From Paenibacillus gyeongsangnamensis (GTDB lineage Bacteria; Bacillota; Bacilli; Paenibacillales; NBRC-103111), in contig NZ_JAQAGZ010000010.1 in NCBI RefSeq assembly GCF_027533625.1, forward strand, positions 62,001-126,000: DNA of 64,000 bases, read 5' to 3'. The notes below the pieces were generated by a model. The model searched no databases, had not been told where the DNA came from, and saw only the letters and a list, made by a program, of their open reading frames with translations. Positions 9,265-17,282 of the stretch are shown piece after piece. Numbering within the stretch: the stretch's first letter is position 1; each line of letters begins with the position of its first letter. A program made the translations under genes and the position numbers.

Positions 9265-9310
9265 TTGACAGAAGAAAATCAAGCCATTATATTTAACCAT
9301 ATGGTTAAAT
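9265..9310 (+). promoter_or_regulatory. Promoter and 20-bp palindromic operator of the ArsR/AHSA1 unit
   Basis: TTGACA (9265-9270), exactly 17 bases, TATATT (9288-9293). The perfect palindrome ATTTAACCATATGGTTAAAT (9291-9310) covers the last part of the -10, the expected transcription start and the ATG at 9301. Repressor binding would block the promoter, as in typical ArsR autoregulation. Confidence 0.8.
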
Positions 9311-9642
9311 GTGACGATGGAGATACTTTAAATCGTGTTTTTTCAGTTCTTTCTGACCCCACGAGGCGAGAGATGATTGCACAGTTAGCCAAAGGCGAGA
9401 TGACGGTCATGAAATTAGCTGAGCCTTTTAAGATGTCGTTGCCTGCTGTATCCAAGCATCTGAAGGTTCTTGAAAAGGCTGGTTTAGTTTCTGTGAGAAA
9501 AGAAGGGAGGTACCGCTATTACTTTCTAAACCCGGCATCCATAGACTGTGCGAATCAATGGCTAACCGACCTGCAGCGGTTCTGGACTTCACAATTATCA
9601 AATCTTGAACGCTTTTTGGAACAAAATACAAACAAAGATTAA
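9301..9642 (+). CDS. ArsR-family winged-helix repressor (AHSA1-linked subgroup)
   Basis: This 113-residue ArsR regulator has the helix-turn-helix LAEPFKMSLPAVSKHLKVLE and a winged hairpin (VSVRKEGRYRYYFLN). It lacks the paired cysteines of metal sensors. The start of related proteins, M-V-K followed by LNRVF-LSDPTRRE, fits the ATG at 9301. A TTG at 9265 is in frame but forms the -35 box. Since the promoter places the transcript start at about 9300, the message is probably leaderless. The gene is followed after 14 bases by an AHSA1-domain protein, the usual partner of this subgroup. The ligand is unknown. Confidence 0.85.
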   Translation: MVKCDDGDTLNRVFSVLSDPTRREMIAQLAKGEMTVMKLAEPFKMSLPAVSKHLKVLEKAGLVSVRKEGRYRYYFLNPASIDCANQWLTDLQRFWTSQLSNLERFLEQNTNKD

Positions 9643-9656
9643 AGGAGACAATGCAC

Positions 9657-10118
9657 ATGATCGATATGCATAACGGCCAATTCACACTTCAACTGAATCA
9701 TACCTACAAGGCGAGCAGAGATCGGGTATTTCAAGCTTGGACCAAACAAGATCTGCTGAAACAATGGTGGGGGCCGCAAGGCTTCACGACTACCGTGGAT
9801 CGAATGGATGTTGTCGAAGGGGGAGGCTACCGGTTCATTATGCAAGCTCCGAATGGATCAAATCATATTATTGGCGGCAGCTATGTCGAGATCGTCCCGA
9901 ATGAAAAGTTAGTGTTTACTTGGAAATGGGAGCATCAAAGCGGCGGCAAGGAACAGGAGGAAACGCTGGTCACCATCGAGTTTACAGAGCAAGATACGGG
10001 AACCAAGCTCGTTGTTACGCATGAAAACTTCTCCACCATGAACGAAGCGGAGAATCATAACAACGGCTGGAGCAGCTCTTTGGAAGGCTTTAAACATTAT
10101 TTGGAGCAGCAGGTCTAA
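9657..10118 (+). CDS. SRPBCC / AHSA1-domain protein
   Basis: This 153-residue protein has the START-like hydrophobic-pocket fold of the AHSA1 family: VFQAWTKQDLLKQWWGPQGF near the N-terminus, VEGGGYRF and a C-terminal helix ending WSSSLEGFKHYLEQ. No catalytic residues are evident; family members bind small hydrophobic ligands. The ATG at 9657 has better spacing from AAGGAG than the one at 9651. It is co-transcribed with the ArsR gene just upstream, which probably controls it. Confidence 0.85.
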   Translation: MIDMHNGQFTLQLNHTYKASRDRVFQAWTKQDLLKQWWGPQGFTTTVDRMDVVEGGGYRFIMQAPNGSNHIIGGSYVEIVPNEKLVFTWKWEHQSGGKEQEETLVTIEFTEQDTGTKLVVTHENFSTMNEAENHNNGWSSSLEGFKHYLEQQV

Positions 10119-10142
10119 TCTATCCATTGGGAGGTCAATACA

Positions 10143-10565
10143 TTGTCTACTCAAAACTATAATAATCACCGGAGATTCCATCCGATTTATCATTATTTTA
10201 TGCCTTTATTGTTACTGGCAACGTTAATAAGCGTAATCGTTCTTTTATTCAAAGAAGGCTTCAGTCTCTCCTCCGTTGTCATCTTGCTTATCTTTGTAGG
10301 TCTCGCAATAAGCTTCTTCTTACTAAGAGCTTATCCGTTAAAAGCGCAGGACAGAGCCATTAAAGCGGAGGAAAATCTTCGGCATTACGTTTTGAAAGGA
10401 CAATTGCTTGATTCACGGCTTACGTTTGCTCAGATTACAGCTTTGCGTTTTGCAAGCGATGCTGAATTTCCCGACTTAGCCCAGAAAGCCGTATCCCAAA
10501 ACTTAAGCCCGGATGATATTAAAAAGGCGATTAAAAATTGGAGAGCCGACAATGATAGGGTGTAG
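10143..10565 (+). CDS. DUF6526 family membrane protein
   Basis: This 140-residue protein has two close transmembrane helices (about residues 18-60) and a soluble C-terminal half. The segments KAQDRAIKAEENLR, QITALRFASDAEFPDL and the ending IKKAIKNWRADNDRV match the DUF6526 family as I remember it; the function is unknown. It starts with TTG after GGGAGG. It lies 24 bases behind the AHSA1 gene, so it is probably in the same transcript. Confidence 0.7.
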   Translation: MSTQNYNNHRRFHPIYHYFMPLLLLATLISVIVLLFKEGFSLSSVVILLIFVGLAISFFLLRAYPLKAQDRAIKAEENLRHYVLKGQLLDSRLTFAQITALRFASDAEFPDLAQKAVSQNLSPDDIKKAIKNWRADNDRV

Positions 10566-10602
10566 AGTCTAACGTCTGATTATTGAAAAGAGGTAATAAC
10601 CC

Positions 10603-10980
10603 ATGTCCATGCCACGCCCTGATGATGAATCCAAAGCGTTATTCGCTTCGGTTGTGCCGGCAGACCCGCGCGTTAAGATCAAGCCCATGTTCGGTTCTTT
10701 GGCCGGCTTTATTAACGGCAATATGTTTACCGGCCTGTATGGACAGGAGATCTTTGTCCGTCTGCCGGAAGAGCAGCGACTGCAATTGATTCAAGAAGGC
10801 GCAACCGAGTTTTCACCGATGCCGGGCAAACCGATGAAGGAGTATGTTGCGGTTCCGGATGAGTGGCGGAACGATCCGGATAAGATAAGCGATTTAATCG
10901 CCCGGTCGCTGTCATGGGCGGAAACCTTGCCTGAGAAGGTGCCGGCGAAAAAACAAAGCAAGAAAACAACGACGAAATGA
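10603..10980 (+). CDS. TfoX N-terminal domain protein
   Basis: This 125-residue protein matches the TfoX/Sxy N-terminal domain: VKIKPMFGSLAGFINGNMF, then a strand-rich core, then PMPGKPMKEYVAVP. It has a lysine-rich tail (KKQSKKTTTK). The C-terminal TfoX domain is absent, as in many Firmicute homologues. In Gram-negatives the family acts in competence, but that role cannot be assumed here. The ATG at 10603 follows AAGAGG; the gene lies 37 bases behind the DUF6526 gene and could share its transcript. Confidence 0.78.
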   Translation: MSMPRPDDESKALFASVVPADPRVKIKPMFGSLAGFINGNMFTGLYGQEIFVRLPEEQRLQLIQEGATEFSPMPGKPMKEYVAVPDEWRNDPDKISDLIARSLSWAETLPEKVPAKKQSKKTTTK

Positions 10981-11078
10981 GGACCATCTTCCTGCTTCGC
11001 TGGCTGACGCATTAAATCGGCGGTCCTGCGACCCGGGGAAACCATATTCCTATGTCGGTTAAATTCCGACAAGCGAAA

Positions 11079-11101
11079 GATACCTGCCCAGGTGTCTTTT
11101 T
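11079..11101 (+). terminator. Short terminator ahead of msrA
   Basis: GATACCTG pairs with CAGGTGTC (one G-U pair) and is followed by TTTTT. It probably ends the ArsR-to-TfoX transcript. A second small hairpin (GTCGG/CCGAC, 11054-11070) lies just upstream. Confidence 0.65.
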
Positions 11102-11161
11102 GCCATATTCAAGTTAAACTAGGATTAATGCATTCAAGAACAAGATAAGGGCGGGTTTATC

Positions 11162-11794
11162 ATGTGCTCAACGATTCAAACCGTTTCGCTTGGAATGGGC
11201 TGCTTTTGGAGTCCGGAAGCGCTCTTCGGCCATTTGCCCGGCGTGATAAGAACGCGCGTGGGGTATGCCGGGGGGACCGCGAAGGACCCGACTTACCGCC
11301 GGATGGGGGACCATTCGGAAACGGTCGAGATCGATTTTTCACCCGATATCATCCGGATCGAAGAACTGCTGGAGGTGTTCTGGGAGCATCATAACCCGGT
11401 CAACATCAATGATTATAAAGGGCGCCAATACCGCTCCTTGGTATTGTACCGGGACGAGAAGCAATGGGATGCTATACAACGCGTGATAAGGCAGCGGAAG
11501 GAACAAGGAAAGGGAGAACCGCAAACCGAGGCAGCTCCTTATAGCGGATTTTACCTGGCCGAGGACCGGCATCAAAAGTATTATTTAAAAAGATACCCGG
11601 ATGCGATGGAAAAGCTGAGCGCCCTCTATCGGGATGAGAAGGAACTGGTCAATTCCACCCTTGCGGCCCGGTTGAACGGACTAGCCAAGGGATACACCAA
11701 CCTGGAGCGTATACGGAACGAAATCGCCCGGTGGCCGGCAAGTCTTGAGGAGCGGACACGGATGATTGATCTGATTCAGCAAATCCGGTGGTGA
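11162..11794 (+). CDS. msrA: Peptide methionine-S-sulfoxide reductase MsrA
   Basis: This 210-residue protein carries the MsrA catalytic motif GCFW with the nucleophilic Cys at residue 14 and the family block VGYAGGTAKDPTYR. The usual GCFWGxE is GCFWSPE here. Downstream segments HNPVNINDYKGRQYRS and QKYYLKRYP match the family. MsrA repairs oxidised methionine by reducing the S-sulfoxide, with recycling by thioredoxin. The protein is somewhat long because of a C-terminal extension of about 40 residues. The gene stands alone; no msrB is adjacent. Confidence 0.92.
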   Translation: MCSTIQTVSLGMGCFWSPEALFGHLPGVIRTRVGYAGGTAKDPTYRRMGDHSETVEIDFSPDIIRIEELLEVFWEHHNPVNINDYKGRQYRSLVLYRDEKQWDAIQRVIRQRKEQGKGEPQTEAAPYSGFYLAEDRHQKYYLKRYPDAMEKLSALYRDEKELVNSTLAARLNGLAKGYTNLERIRNEIARWPASLEERTRMIDLIQQIRW

Positions 11795-11880
11795 GCGCAG
11801 GCTGCCTAGACGGCCAAATAATCCCCGCCGTCTATGGGCATGCTAGAAGCAATTGGTGCTAACGGATGGAGGAATTACCC

Positions 11881-12213
11881 ATGGTTTTTAACAAGCTCCT
11901 GGCTGCTCTGCTCTCCGGCTTAGTGATCAGTCTGTTGGTATGTTCCGCTATGCTTGCGGAGACCGCTCCTTCAACGAACTCGCAGGCGAGCTCTGGAGGT
12001 CCCTACGGCGCATCCGGATTTTCAGGCTCAGGCTATACGGGCAACGGGTTTTACCCTTCGGCAAGCCGTGCACAGAGCTATGAGGTTTATAATCCTTCGG
12101 TTGGTTCCGCCATTATCCAGTCTGTGAATGATAAGGACCGCTCCCACTGGGGCTGGTTAGGTTTATTGGGGCTGCTAGGATGGGTCGGAGCCGTCCAAGT
12201 CCGGAGGAGGTAG
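11881..12213 (+). CDS. Secreted WGxxGxxG-type protein with C-terminal membrane anchor
   Basis: This 110-residue protein has an N-terminal signal sequence (LLAALLSGLVISLLVCSAMLAE). A Gly/Ser/Tyr-rich middle follows (GASGFSGSGYTGNGFYPS). The tail HWGWLGLLGLLGWVGAVQ ends in RRR. This layout resembles the WGxxGxxG family of small surface proteins, whose C-terminus looks like a sorting signal: tryptophan-glycine motif, helix, basic end. The function is unknown. The ATG at 11881 sits 8 bases after GGAGGA; an upstream ATG at 11866 lies inside that site and is rejected. An inverted repeat TAGACGGC/GCCGTCTA (11807-11834) lies just upstream. Confidence 0.7.
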   Translation: MVFNKLLAALLSGLVISLLVCSAMLAETAPSTNSQASSGGPYGASGFSGSGYTGNGFYPSASRAQSYEVYNPSVGSAIIQSVNDKDRSHWGWLGLLGLLGWVGAVQVRRR

Positions 12214-12281
12214 CAGGGGAGCTTGGCGGCTTAGCTTAGGATACCATTGAAGACCGGATCCGATTCAGCTATAATATTAAA

Positions 12282-12443
12282 CATATTGTCAAGCGTATGG
12301 AACAGGGATAACCAATGTTCTTGTTCTATTGACAATCCATCATTCCAGTGGAATGGTAGCTTAGTAGGGATTGCTAACTTACTACTCCTCTTTAAGGAAC
12401 GGCATGCCGTGACTCGGCTGCCTCCTTAAGGAGGAGTTTTTTT
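12282..12443 (+). ncRNA. Unidentified structured RNA with intrinsic terminator (leader or small RNA)
   Basis: A strong promoter (TTGAAG 12247-12252, 17 bases, TATAAT 12270-12275) fires into a non-coding stretch. The transcript can form: ATTGTCAA (12285-12292) with TTGACAAT (12329-12336); a perfect CATTCC-AGT-GGAATG hairpin (12341-12355); and a terminator in which ACTCCTCTTTAAGG (12384-12397) pairs 13 of 14 with CCTTAAGGAGGAGT (12424-12437), enclosing a small hairpin ACGGCATGCCGT, followed by seven T. AGTAG (12363-12367) can pair with CTACT (12382-12386), which overlaps the terminator's left arm, so two folds compete. It matches no riboswitch class I know. It may attenuate the channel gene at 12571 or be a free small RNA. 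Confidence 0.6.
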
Positions 12444-12450
12444 ATTTTAG

Positions 12451-12551
12451 TTGATAAGAATTTATAAGTTTTCGTAACTTATAGCATCGCATCAACCTTG
12501 GTAAACGCGCTGGTCCTTATAAAACAAGGACGGCGTAGCCGTTTATCCTGG
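12451..12551 (+). repeat. 101-nt structured intergenic repeat, copy 1
   Basis: This unit recurs at 31441-31541 (94 of 101 identical) and about 49427-49526. It contains hairpin TATAAGTT/AACTTATA and a second, larger stem with inner arms GTCCTT/AAGGAC inside AAACG/CGTTT, ending TTTATCCTGG. It starts 14 bases after the T-run of the RNA terminator just upstream and ends 19 bases before the TRIC-channel start codon. It has no coding potential. Confidence 0.85.
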
Positions 12552-12570
12552 TAACGACGGAGGTTTCTGC

Positions 12571-13197
12571 ATGTCTTGGATCGTACTGCATGTTTTAGGT
12601 ATCATGGCTTATGCCGCAACCGGAGCTATGGTGGCCATGGAGGCCGAATATTCCATTATCGGCGTTTTTGTGCTCGGATTTACGACCTCCTTCGGAGGGG
12701 CGATCATCCGGAATGTCATCATTGAAGCCCCGGTTTCCGGGCTTTGGGACTCGTTTACGATCGCTATCGTATTAGCGACGCTGACGCTGATCGTCTTACT
12801 GCCGTCCGGCTGGATGCATCATTGGCGAAGATGGGGCTTGTTCTTCGATTCCATAGGACTTGCCTCCTTTGCCTTGCAAGGGGCCTTAGCCGCGAAGCAG
12901 GTTCATGATCACGCGAGCGTGCTCCTCTTGTCGGCGATGTTCACGGGACTGGGCGGAGGGATGATCCGGGACCTCCTGGCCGGGCGTAAGCCGCTCGCCT
13001 TGAAGGAAGAGATTCATGCCGTGCTGGCTTTGCTCTGCGGGGGCTGCGTGTGGCTCGGCTGGACAAGCTCGATTCAGCTTACGTTCATTGTCCTGGGCGC
13101 GGCGGGAATTCGAATGCTGGCGATCCGGTATCGATGGAGCCTGCATCTTCCCGGCCGTTTGAATCGGACCTTTCGCCCTCTGAAAACAATAAAATGA
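12571..13197 (+). CDS. TRIC/UPF0126 family cation channel (YvgT-like)
   Basis: This 208-residue membrane protein has about seven helices and two related glycine-rich repeats: TTSFGGAIIRNVI (near residue 38) and FTGLGGGMIRDLLAG (near 130). These are the hallmark of the UPF0126/TRIC family. Prokaryotic TRIC proteins form trimeric channels for monovalent cations. The ATG follows GGAGG at 8-base spacing. The structured RNA and repeat copy 1 fill the gap upstream, so expression may depend on readthrough of that terminator. Confidence 0.87.
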   Translation: MSWIVLHVLGIMAYAATGAMVAMEAEYSIIGVFVLGFTTSFGGAIIRNVIIEAPVSGLWDSFTIAIVLATLTLIVLLPSGWMHHWRRWGLFFDSIGLASFALQGALAAKQVHDHASVLLLSAMFTGLGGGMIRDLLAGRKPLALKEEIHAVLALLCGGCVWLGWTSSIQLTFIVLGAAGIRMLAIRYRWSLHLPGRLNRTFRPLKTIK

Positions 13198-13222
13198 CCC
13201 GCTATGAGGGTCACATTTATTC
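13189..13222. terminator. Bidirectional terminator between convergent genes
   Basis: AATAAAATGACCC pairs with GGGTCACATTTATT around a short loop, with A/T-rich flanks on both sides. It overlaps the TRIC stop codon and serves the AraC gene from the other strand. Confidence 0.7.
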
Positions 13223-13265
13223 CAAAAATGTCTCTCATACGAGTCACGTTCAAGATCTGCATGGA

Positions 13266-15617
13266 CTATTTCATTGCCATAAACTTATCTCTATATTGGC
13301 CGGGCGTCATATTCTCGAATTTTTTGAACAAACGTATAAAGTAGGATGGCTGATATCCGATCGATTCGGCGATTTCATTTACTTTCAGGTCCGTGCCGCC
13401 GAGCAATTCCTTTGCCTTATCCAATCGCAGTTGTATCAAATAATCAATAAAATTTATTCCGTTGATCTGTTTGAACGCTTTACTGAGCGCATAAGGGGTA
13501 GTGTTGAAAGCTTCCGCACACGCTTCAAGCGATATATCATCGGTAAACCGCTGTCTCAGCATTTCCGTAACTTGTTCTATGAGCTGTTTCATGTGGATGT
13601 CCTGATGCTGACTTAATTTCTCAGTGTAAGGCGAGATGACCTTGCGCTGGAAAAACTTGATCATCTGCTCCGGCTCGCGAAGCTGGTTCAATTGCTCGTA
13701 AAGATTGTCGCCCCCGAATAAGTTGTGCGGATGAAAGCCGGCTTCCAGCATCGTATGCAGGATGCTTCCCAGCACCTGCATGACTCCTTCCTGAAGCAGC
13801 TTCTCTTTGCCGGATTGACGGACAAACTCCATGACGAAAGCATCGATAAGACGCATGGATTGCTCGCCCTGACCCATTCGTATCGCCTGTATCAGTTCCT
13901 TCTCAAGAGCAAAAGGGTATTGGACATGATGATTGGCGCTAGGCAGCATTTCCTCCAGGTCGAGCACCTGATAATCCTCTTTCAAATCCCGGTAACGGAT
14001 CGCGCTGCGCAAAAACGGCAGCATCTGAGGGATATCTTTGGCCTGCGAGGTTAATCTTCCGATACAAATCGCGCTTTGCACCTTGAGCAGCGAGCTGATC
14101 GTTCGAGTCAGGTCATTCGCTAACAGATACAACTCCTCTTTAACCTGCTGTTTCGATTTTTCGATCGGATAGGATTGCAGAATGCCGACCGTTAAATCCT
14201 GAAAATTAATGATCTCCGCCTGACAGCTTCGTTTACCGATGATTTCTTGGGCGATATTGGCTGCCGCAAACGTCACCAACTGGTCTTCGCTTTCCATAAA
14301 TCTGCCGTCGACTCTGGAGAATCCGGTTATCTGAATAAGCATGACAACGAACCATCGGGATTCCGCTTGCCATCCGAAGCCCTCTATTCGGCGCCGCAGC
14401 TCCGGCTCGCTTAAAGAATAAAAGTGCCCCTGCACGAGCTGCATCAAGAAAGCGGCTCTGAGCGAAGGATACGCTTGCTCCAGCTTCGACTCCAGCGCTT
14501 TGCTCTCTTGGCTCAAATGGTTCCATTGGCTTTCAATAAATTCCAGCTCATCTCCAAGGCTGTCATGAACGGGCTTGTCTTCCTTAATCACGCTGACTAA
14601 CCGCCCGATCGGGCGATATAAGCGGTTCGATGCCACCCAAGAAAGCAGAACGGCCATCAGAAGCCCGAATAAGCCGATGCCTAACATGATTCTCGACATA
14701 ATGACGACCGGCGCCGTCATTTGGGACAGGGAACTGGCGGTCACATACTTCCACGGCTTCCCCAGCCTGGAAAACTCCCCGTAGGATACGGAATACGACT
14801 GACCTTTCCAGCTGAATAAATAAGAGCCGTTTTCTTCGTTTCTTTTCATCAAATCAGTTTGAATAGCCGACTCCAACGACGCTTGTTCGGGGTCGGTGAT
14901 CGTCTGGGATACGATAATATGCCCGTCCTTCCCCATAAGAAAGGAGGCTCCTTTATCGTCTGTAGTCATTTCCTCCACCATTTGCACCAGCTTGGCTTTA
15001 TCCAGGTAAAAAATGAGAGCGCCGTAAGGCTGACCGATGCTTGGAAGCTTGTGCACCAAAGCGACGTAAGAGCCGGCCCCCTTGGCATTCGCTTTATTGA
15101 GCGAATCGATCCAGAATACTCCTTTACCCTGATCCAGCAGGGAATGAAACCGGTTGCGGTCCTGCTCATCGGTAATCGGTACGATCCCCTCAATATCGGA
15201 AACGCTTATCGGCTGCCGTTGATTTAAATACAAATGCACCTGATCGATTAACGGATAAGCTCCCTTCATCACACCTAAGAAGCGGTATAGACTTTGCGTT
15301 ATATTATAGTCTTCATTCAGATTGATATCGTGTAAACGTGCGTCCAATCTGCTGTCAAGAGACCACTGAGTGGCTGCCAGCTCGAGCTGGGCAAAATTAT
15401 CGTTCATGCGGTCTATCGTTTTCTTCAGCAGCGCCTCGTGATTCTTAATAATCTCATTCTCTATATGCGAGCGTCCCGTTAAATAGGAGGTGATCCCGAT
15501 AATCGCTGTAGGCAGACTAGTAATACAAAGCACCAATATCAAGCTTTTGCGATAAAAATTGCTCTTACCGGTGCGCTGGGTCCACCATTGCCATAGCTGC
15601 CTCCACCGAAACCACAT
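13266..15617 (-). CDS. Membrane-bound AraC-family regulator with extracellular sensor domain
   Basis: This 783-residue protein has an N-terminal transmembrane helix (about 20-45) and an extracytoplasmic Cache-like domain up to a second helix near 300-325. A cytoplasmic linker of about 350 residues follows. The last 100 residues hold an AraC double helix-turn-helix (ISLEACAEAFNTTPYALSKA and VNEIAESIGYQPSYFIRLFK). Such proteins in Paenibacillus sit beside LplA/B/C-type importers and act as one-component membrane sensors of sugar supply. It lies 116 bases downstream of the lipoprotein gene, separated by a hairpin (15688-15725) and a TATAAT, so it may be partly uncoupled. The ATG follows GAGGGAG. 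Confidence 0.87.
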   Translation of the reverse strand: MWFRWRQLWQWWTQRTGKSNFYRKSLILVLCITSLPTAIIGITSYLTGRSHIENEIIKNHEALLKKTIDRMNDNFAQLELAATQWSLDSRLDARLHDINLNEDYNITQSLYRFLGVMKGAYPLIDQVHLYLNQRQPISVSDIEGIVPITDEQDRNRFHSLLDQGKGVFWIDSLNKANAKGAGSYVALVHKLPSIGQPYGALIFYLDKAKLVQMVEEMTTDDKGASFLMGKDGHIIVSQTITDPEQASLESAIQTDLMKRNEENGSYLFSWKGQSYSVSYGEFSRLGKPWKYVTASSLSQMTAPVVIMSRIMLGIGLFGLLMAVLLSWVASNRLYRPIGRLVSVIKEDKPVHDSLGDELEFIESQWNHLSQESKALESKLEQAYPSLRAAFLMQLVQGHFYSLSEPELRRRIEGFGWQAESRWFVVMLIQITGFSRVDGRFMESEDQLVTFAAANIAQEIIGKRSCQAEIINFQDLTVGILQSYPIEKSKQQVKEELYLLANDLTRTISSLLKVQSAICIGRLTSQAKDIPQMLPFLRSAIRYRDLKEDYQVLDLEEMLPSANHHVQYPFALEKELIQAIRMGQGEQSMRLIDAFVMEFVRQSGKEKLLQEGVMQVLGSILHTMLEAGFHPHNLFGGDNLYEQLNQLREPEQMIKFFQRKVISPYTEKLSQHQDIHMKQLIEQVTEMLRQRFTDDISLEACAEAFNTTPYALSKAFKQINGINFIDYLIQLRLDKAKELLGGTDLKVNEIAESIGYQPSYFIRLFKKFENMTPGQYRDKFMAMK

Positions 15618-15687
15618 AGCTTCTCCCTCTTCCCGCGTCGTGTTCTTTTATTATACTTAACCCCGACGCGGCTGCATATAGTCATGA

Positions 15688-15725
15688 AAAATTCCCCCCG
15701 TCGCCTGAACTTCCCGATCGGGGGG
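15688..15725 (-). terminator. Terminator or attenuator after the sugar-binding lipoprotein
   Basis: On the minus strand CCCCCCG pairs with CGGGGGG and is followed by AATTTTT. It lies only about 10 bases after the lipoprotein stop and before the regulator gene, a position that would lower regulator expression relative to the transporter. Confidence 0.7.
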
Positions 15726-15733
15726 TGAGAGTG

Positions 15734-17254
15734 TTATTTCTTCGCACTCATTCTTTTTTGGTAAGCGTCGTTCATCTCGGCCGTAATTTTGATAAAATCC
15801 GGATCGGCCTTCAGCTTAGCGACATAATCATCCCATGCGCTGATCGGCTCCTTGCCCATAATGACCTTGGTTTTCATATCTTGAATTTTCTTCTTGAGCT
15901 CGGTTCCTACCTTGACGTTCGTATCCGAATTCAAACCGACAGAAGGGTCGCCTATGCTGATCTTGGCTTTCTCATCGATAATTTTTTTGTTGCGTTCCAG
16001 CACATCCTGAGGCATACCTGTTCTGTAAGCGCGCTGATAAGGGTCATATTTCAAGAAAATTTGACCGAAGGCTTGTTGGGCGACAATATCCTTTTTTGCC
16101 TGCTCGGTCGGCGTTTTGATGCCGTCTTTCTCGGTGTAGTGTACATCCTTCAAGCCGAAGCTGGCCAGATCGCTTCCTTCTTGGCTCGCTCCATAATCCA
16201 TGAATTTAAGCAACTGCTTGACCTTCGCTTCCGGAACGGACTTCGGAATTGCGTACATTCCGAAAAATCCGCTGTCTTTATTGGAATAGCCGTTGAGCGA
16301 TACAAGCGGCAGGAAATCCGCCTTCGGATCGGTCTTGCGAAGCTCCTCCGTCGGCTCCCAGGCCGCTTCGACCGTATCCTGGAACCCGCCGCCGCGGTTC
16401 GATTTCAACAAATCTTTGGCCTGAGTATTTTTTAATACCGCCAAGTCTTCAGGAATCAGCTTCTCTTTATAAGCACGGTTAAGCCATACCAGACAGTCCT
16501 TCATCTCAGGCAGCAGGTTTACGTTGACCAGCTTGCCGTCCACCAGTTTCCAGTCTCCGTTCGTTTTGGTAAAGCTGTTTTGCATCTGTCCAAAATAGGA
16601 CATTCCGTTTTGATCCACGAAGCCTACGTAACCGATGGTGCCTTTTCCGCCCGGATCTTTTTCGGCGAACGCTTTCATGACATTGTACAGATCGTCGGTC
16701 GTTTTCGGAACTTGAAGATTCAATTTATCGAGCCAGTCCTTGCGTATATAAGGGAAGCCGCCGCCATCGGTAGGTCGGGGACGGGGAATGCCGTAATTTT
16801 TGCCGTCCGCCTGCTTCGTATTTTCCCACGATTCCTTCGGATATTGCATCAGATTCGGGTAATCCTTAAGGAGCGGGGTCAGATCCCAGAATGCGCCTTG
16901 CGACACCATGCCGCGCACCTGTGCGCTGAAGGGGTCATCCAGCAGGATCAAATCCGGAATGTCGCCGGAGGCCAAGGTGACGTTAATTTTATCCGCGTAA
17001 TTGTTCGGCGAAACCCATGTGATCTTCAGCTTGCTGTTTGTTCTTTTCTCTACTTCTTTGATGATGACGTTGTCCGGTCCCGGAGGCTCCGGCGTATAAT
17101 ACATGGTCATGATGCTGATGTCCGTCGGCTTCCCTCCCGAGGCTCCTGCCGTACCGCCCGCCGCCTGGCCGGATTTATCGCCGGACGAGCATGCTGAGAG
17201 GAGCGAAGAAGCCAATAAAGCGGAAGCGACAACCATTGAAGTTTTCTTGTTCAT
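15734..17254 (-). CDS. Extracellular sugar-binding lipoprotein (LplA/YtcQ type)
   Basis: This 506-residue lipoprotein has a signal peptide and lipobox LLSAC with Cys22, then a Gly/Ser linker. It is of the large family-1 solute-binding type that accompanies LplB/LplC permeases (ITWVSPNNYADKINVTLASG, DIPDLILLDD). It would capture an oligosaccharide outside the membrane. The substrate is unknown; related Paenibacillus systems import plant-polymer oligosaccharides. The true start is the ATG at 17254 after AGGAGG, 40 codons inside the longest frame. It lies 28 bases behind the permease gene. Confidence 0.9.
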   Translation of the reverse strand: MNKKTSMVVASALLASSLLSACSSGDKSGQAAGGTAGASGGKPTDISIMTMYYTPEPPGPDNVIIKEVEKRTNSKLKITWVSPNNYADKINVTLASGDIPDLILLDDPFSAQVRGMVSQGAFWDLTPLLKDYPNLMQYPKESWENTKQADGKNYGIPRPRPTDGGGFPYIRKDWLDKLNLQVPKTTDDLYNVMKAFAEKDPGGKGTIGYVGFVDQNGMSYFGQMQNSFTKTNGDWKLVDGKLVNVNLLPEMKDCLVWLNRAYKEKLIPEDLAVLKNTQAKDLLKSNRGGGFQDTVEAAWEPTEELRKTDPKADFLPLVSLNGYSNKDSGFFGMYAIPKSVPEAKVKQLLKFMDYGASQEGSDLASFGLKDVHYTEKDGIKTPTEQAKKDIVAQQAFGQIFLKYDPYQRAYRTGMPQDVLERNKKIIDEKAKISIGDPSVGLNSDTNVKVGTELKKKIQDMKTKVIMGKEPISAWDDYVAKLKADPDFIKITAEMNDAYQKRMSAKK

Positions 17255-17282
17255 TTTCTCTAGACCTCCTGATTTGTGGGAC

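Noticed and set aside
12282..12443. Structured RNA as a glycine, c-di-GMP or T-box riboswitch
   Set aside because: The conserved cores of these classes are not present; only general features (hairpins and terminator) match.
12451..12551. Repeat copy 1 as an integron attC site or CRISPR unit
   Set aside because: No R'/R'' core boxes, no integrase, and copies are tens of kilobases apart without spacers.
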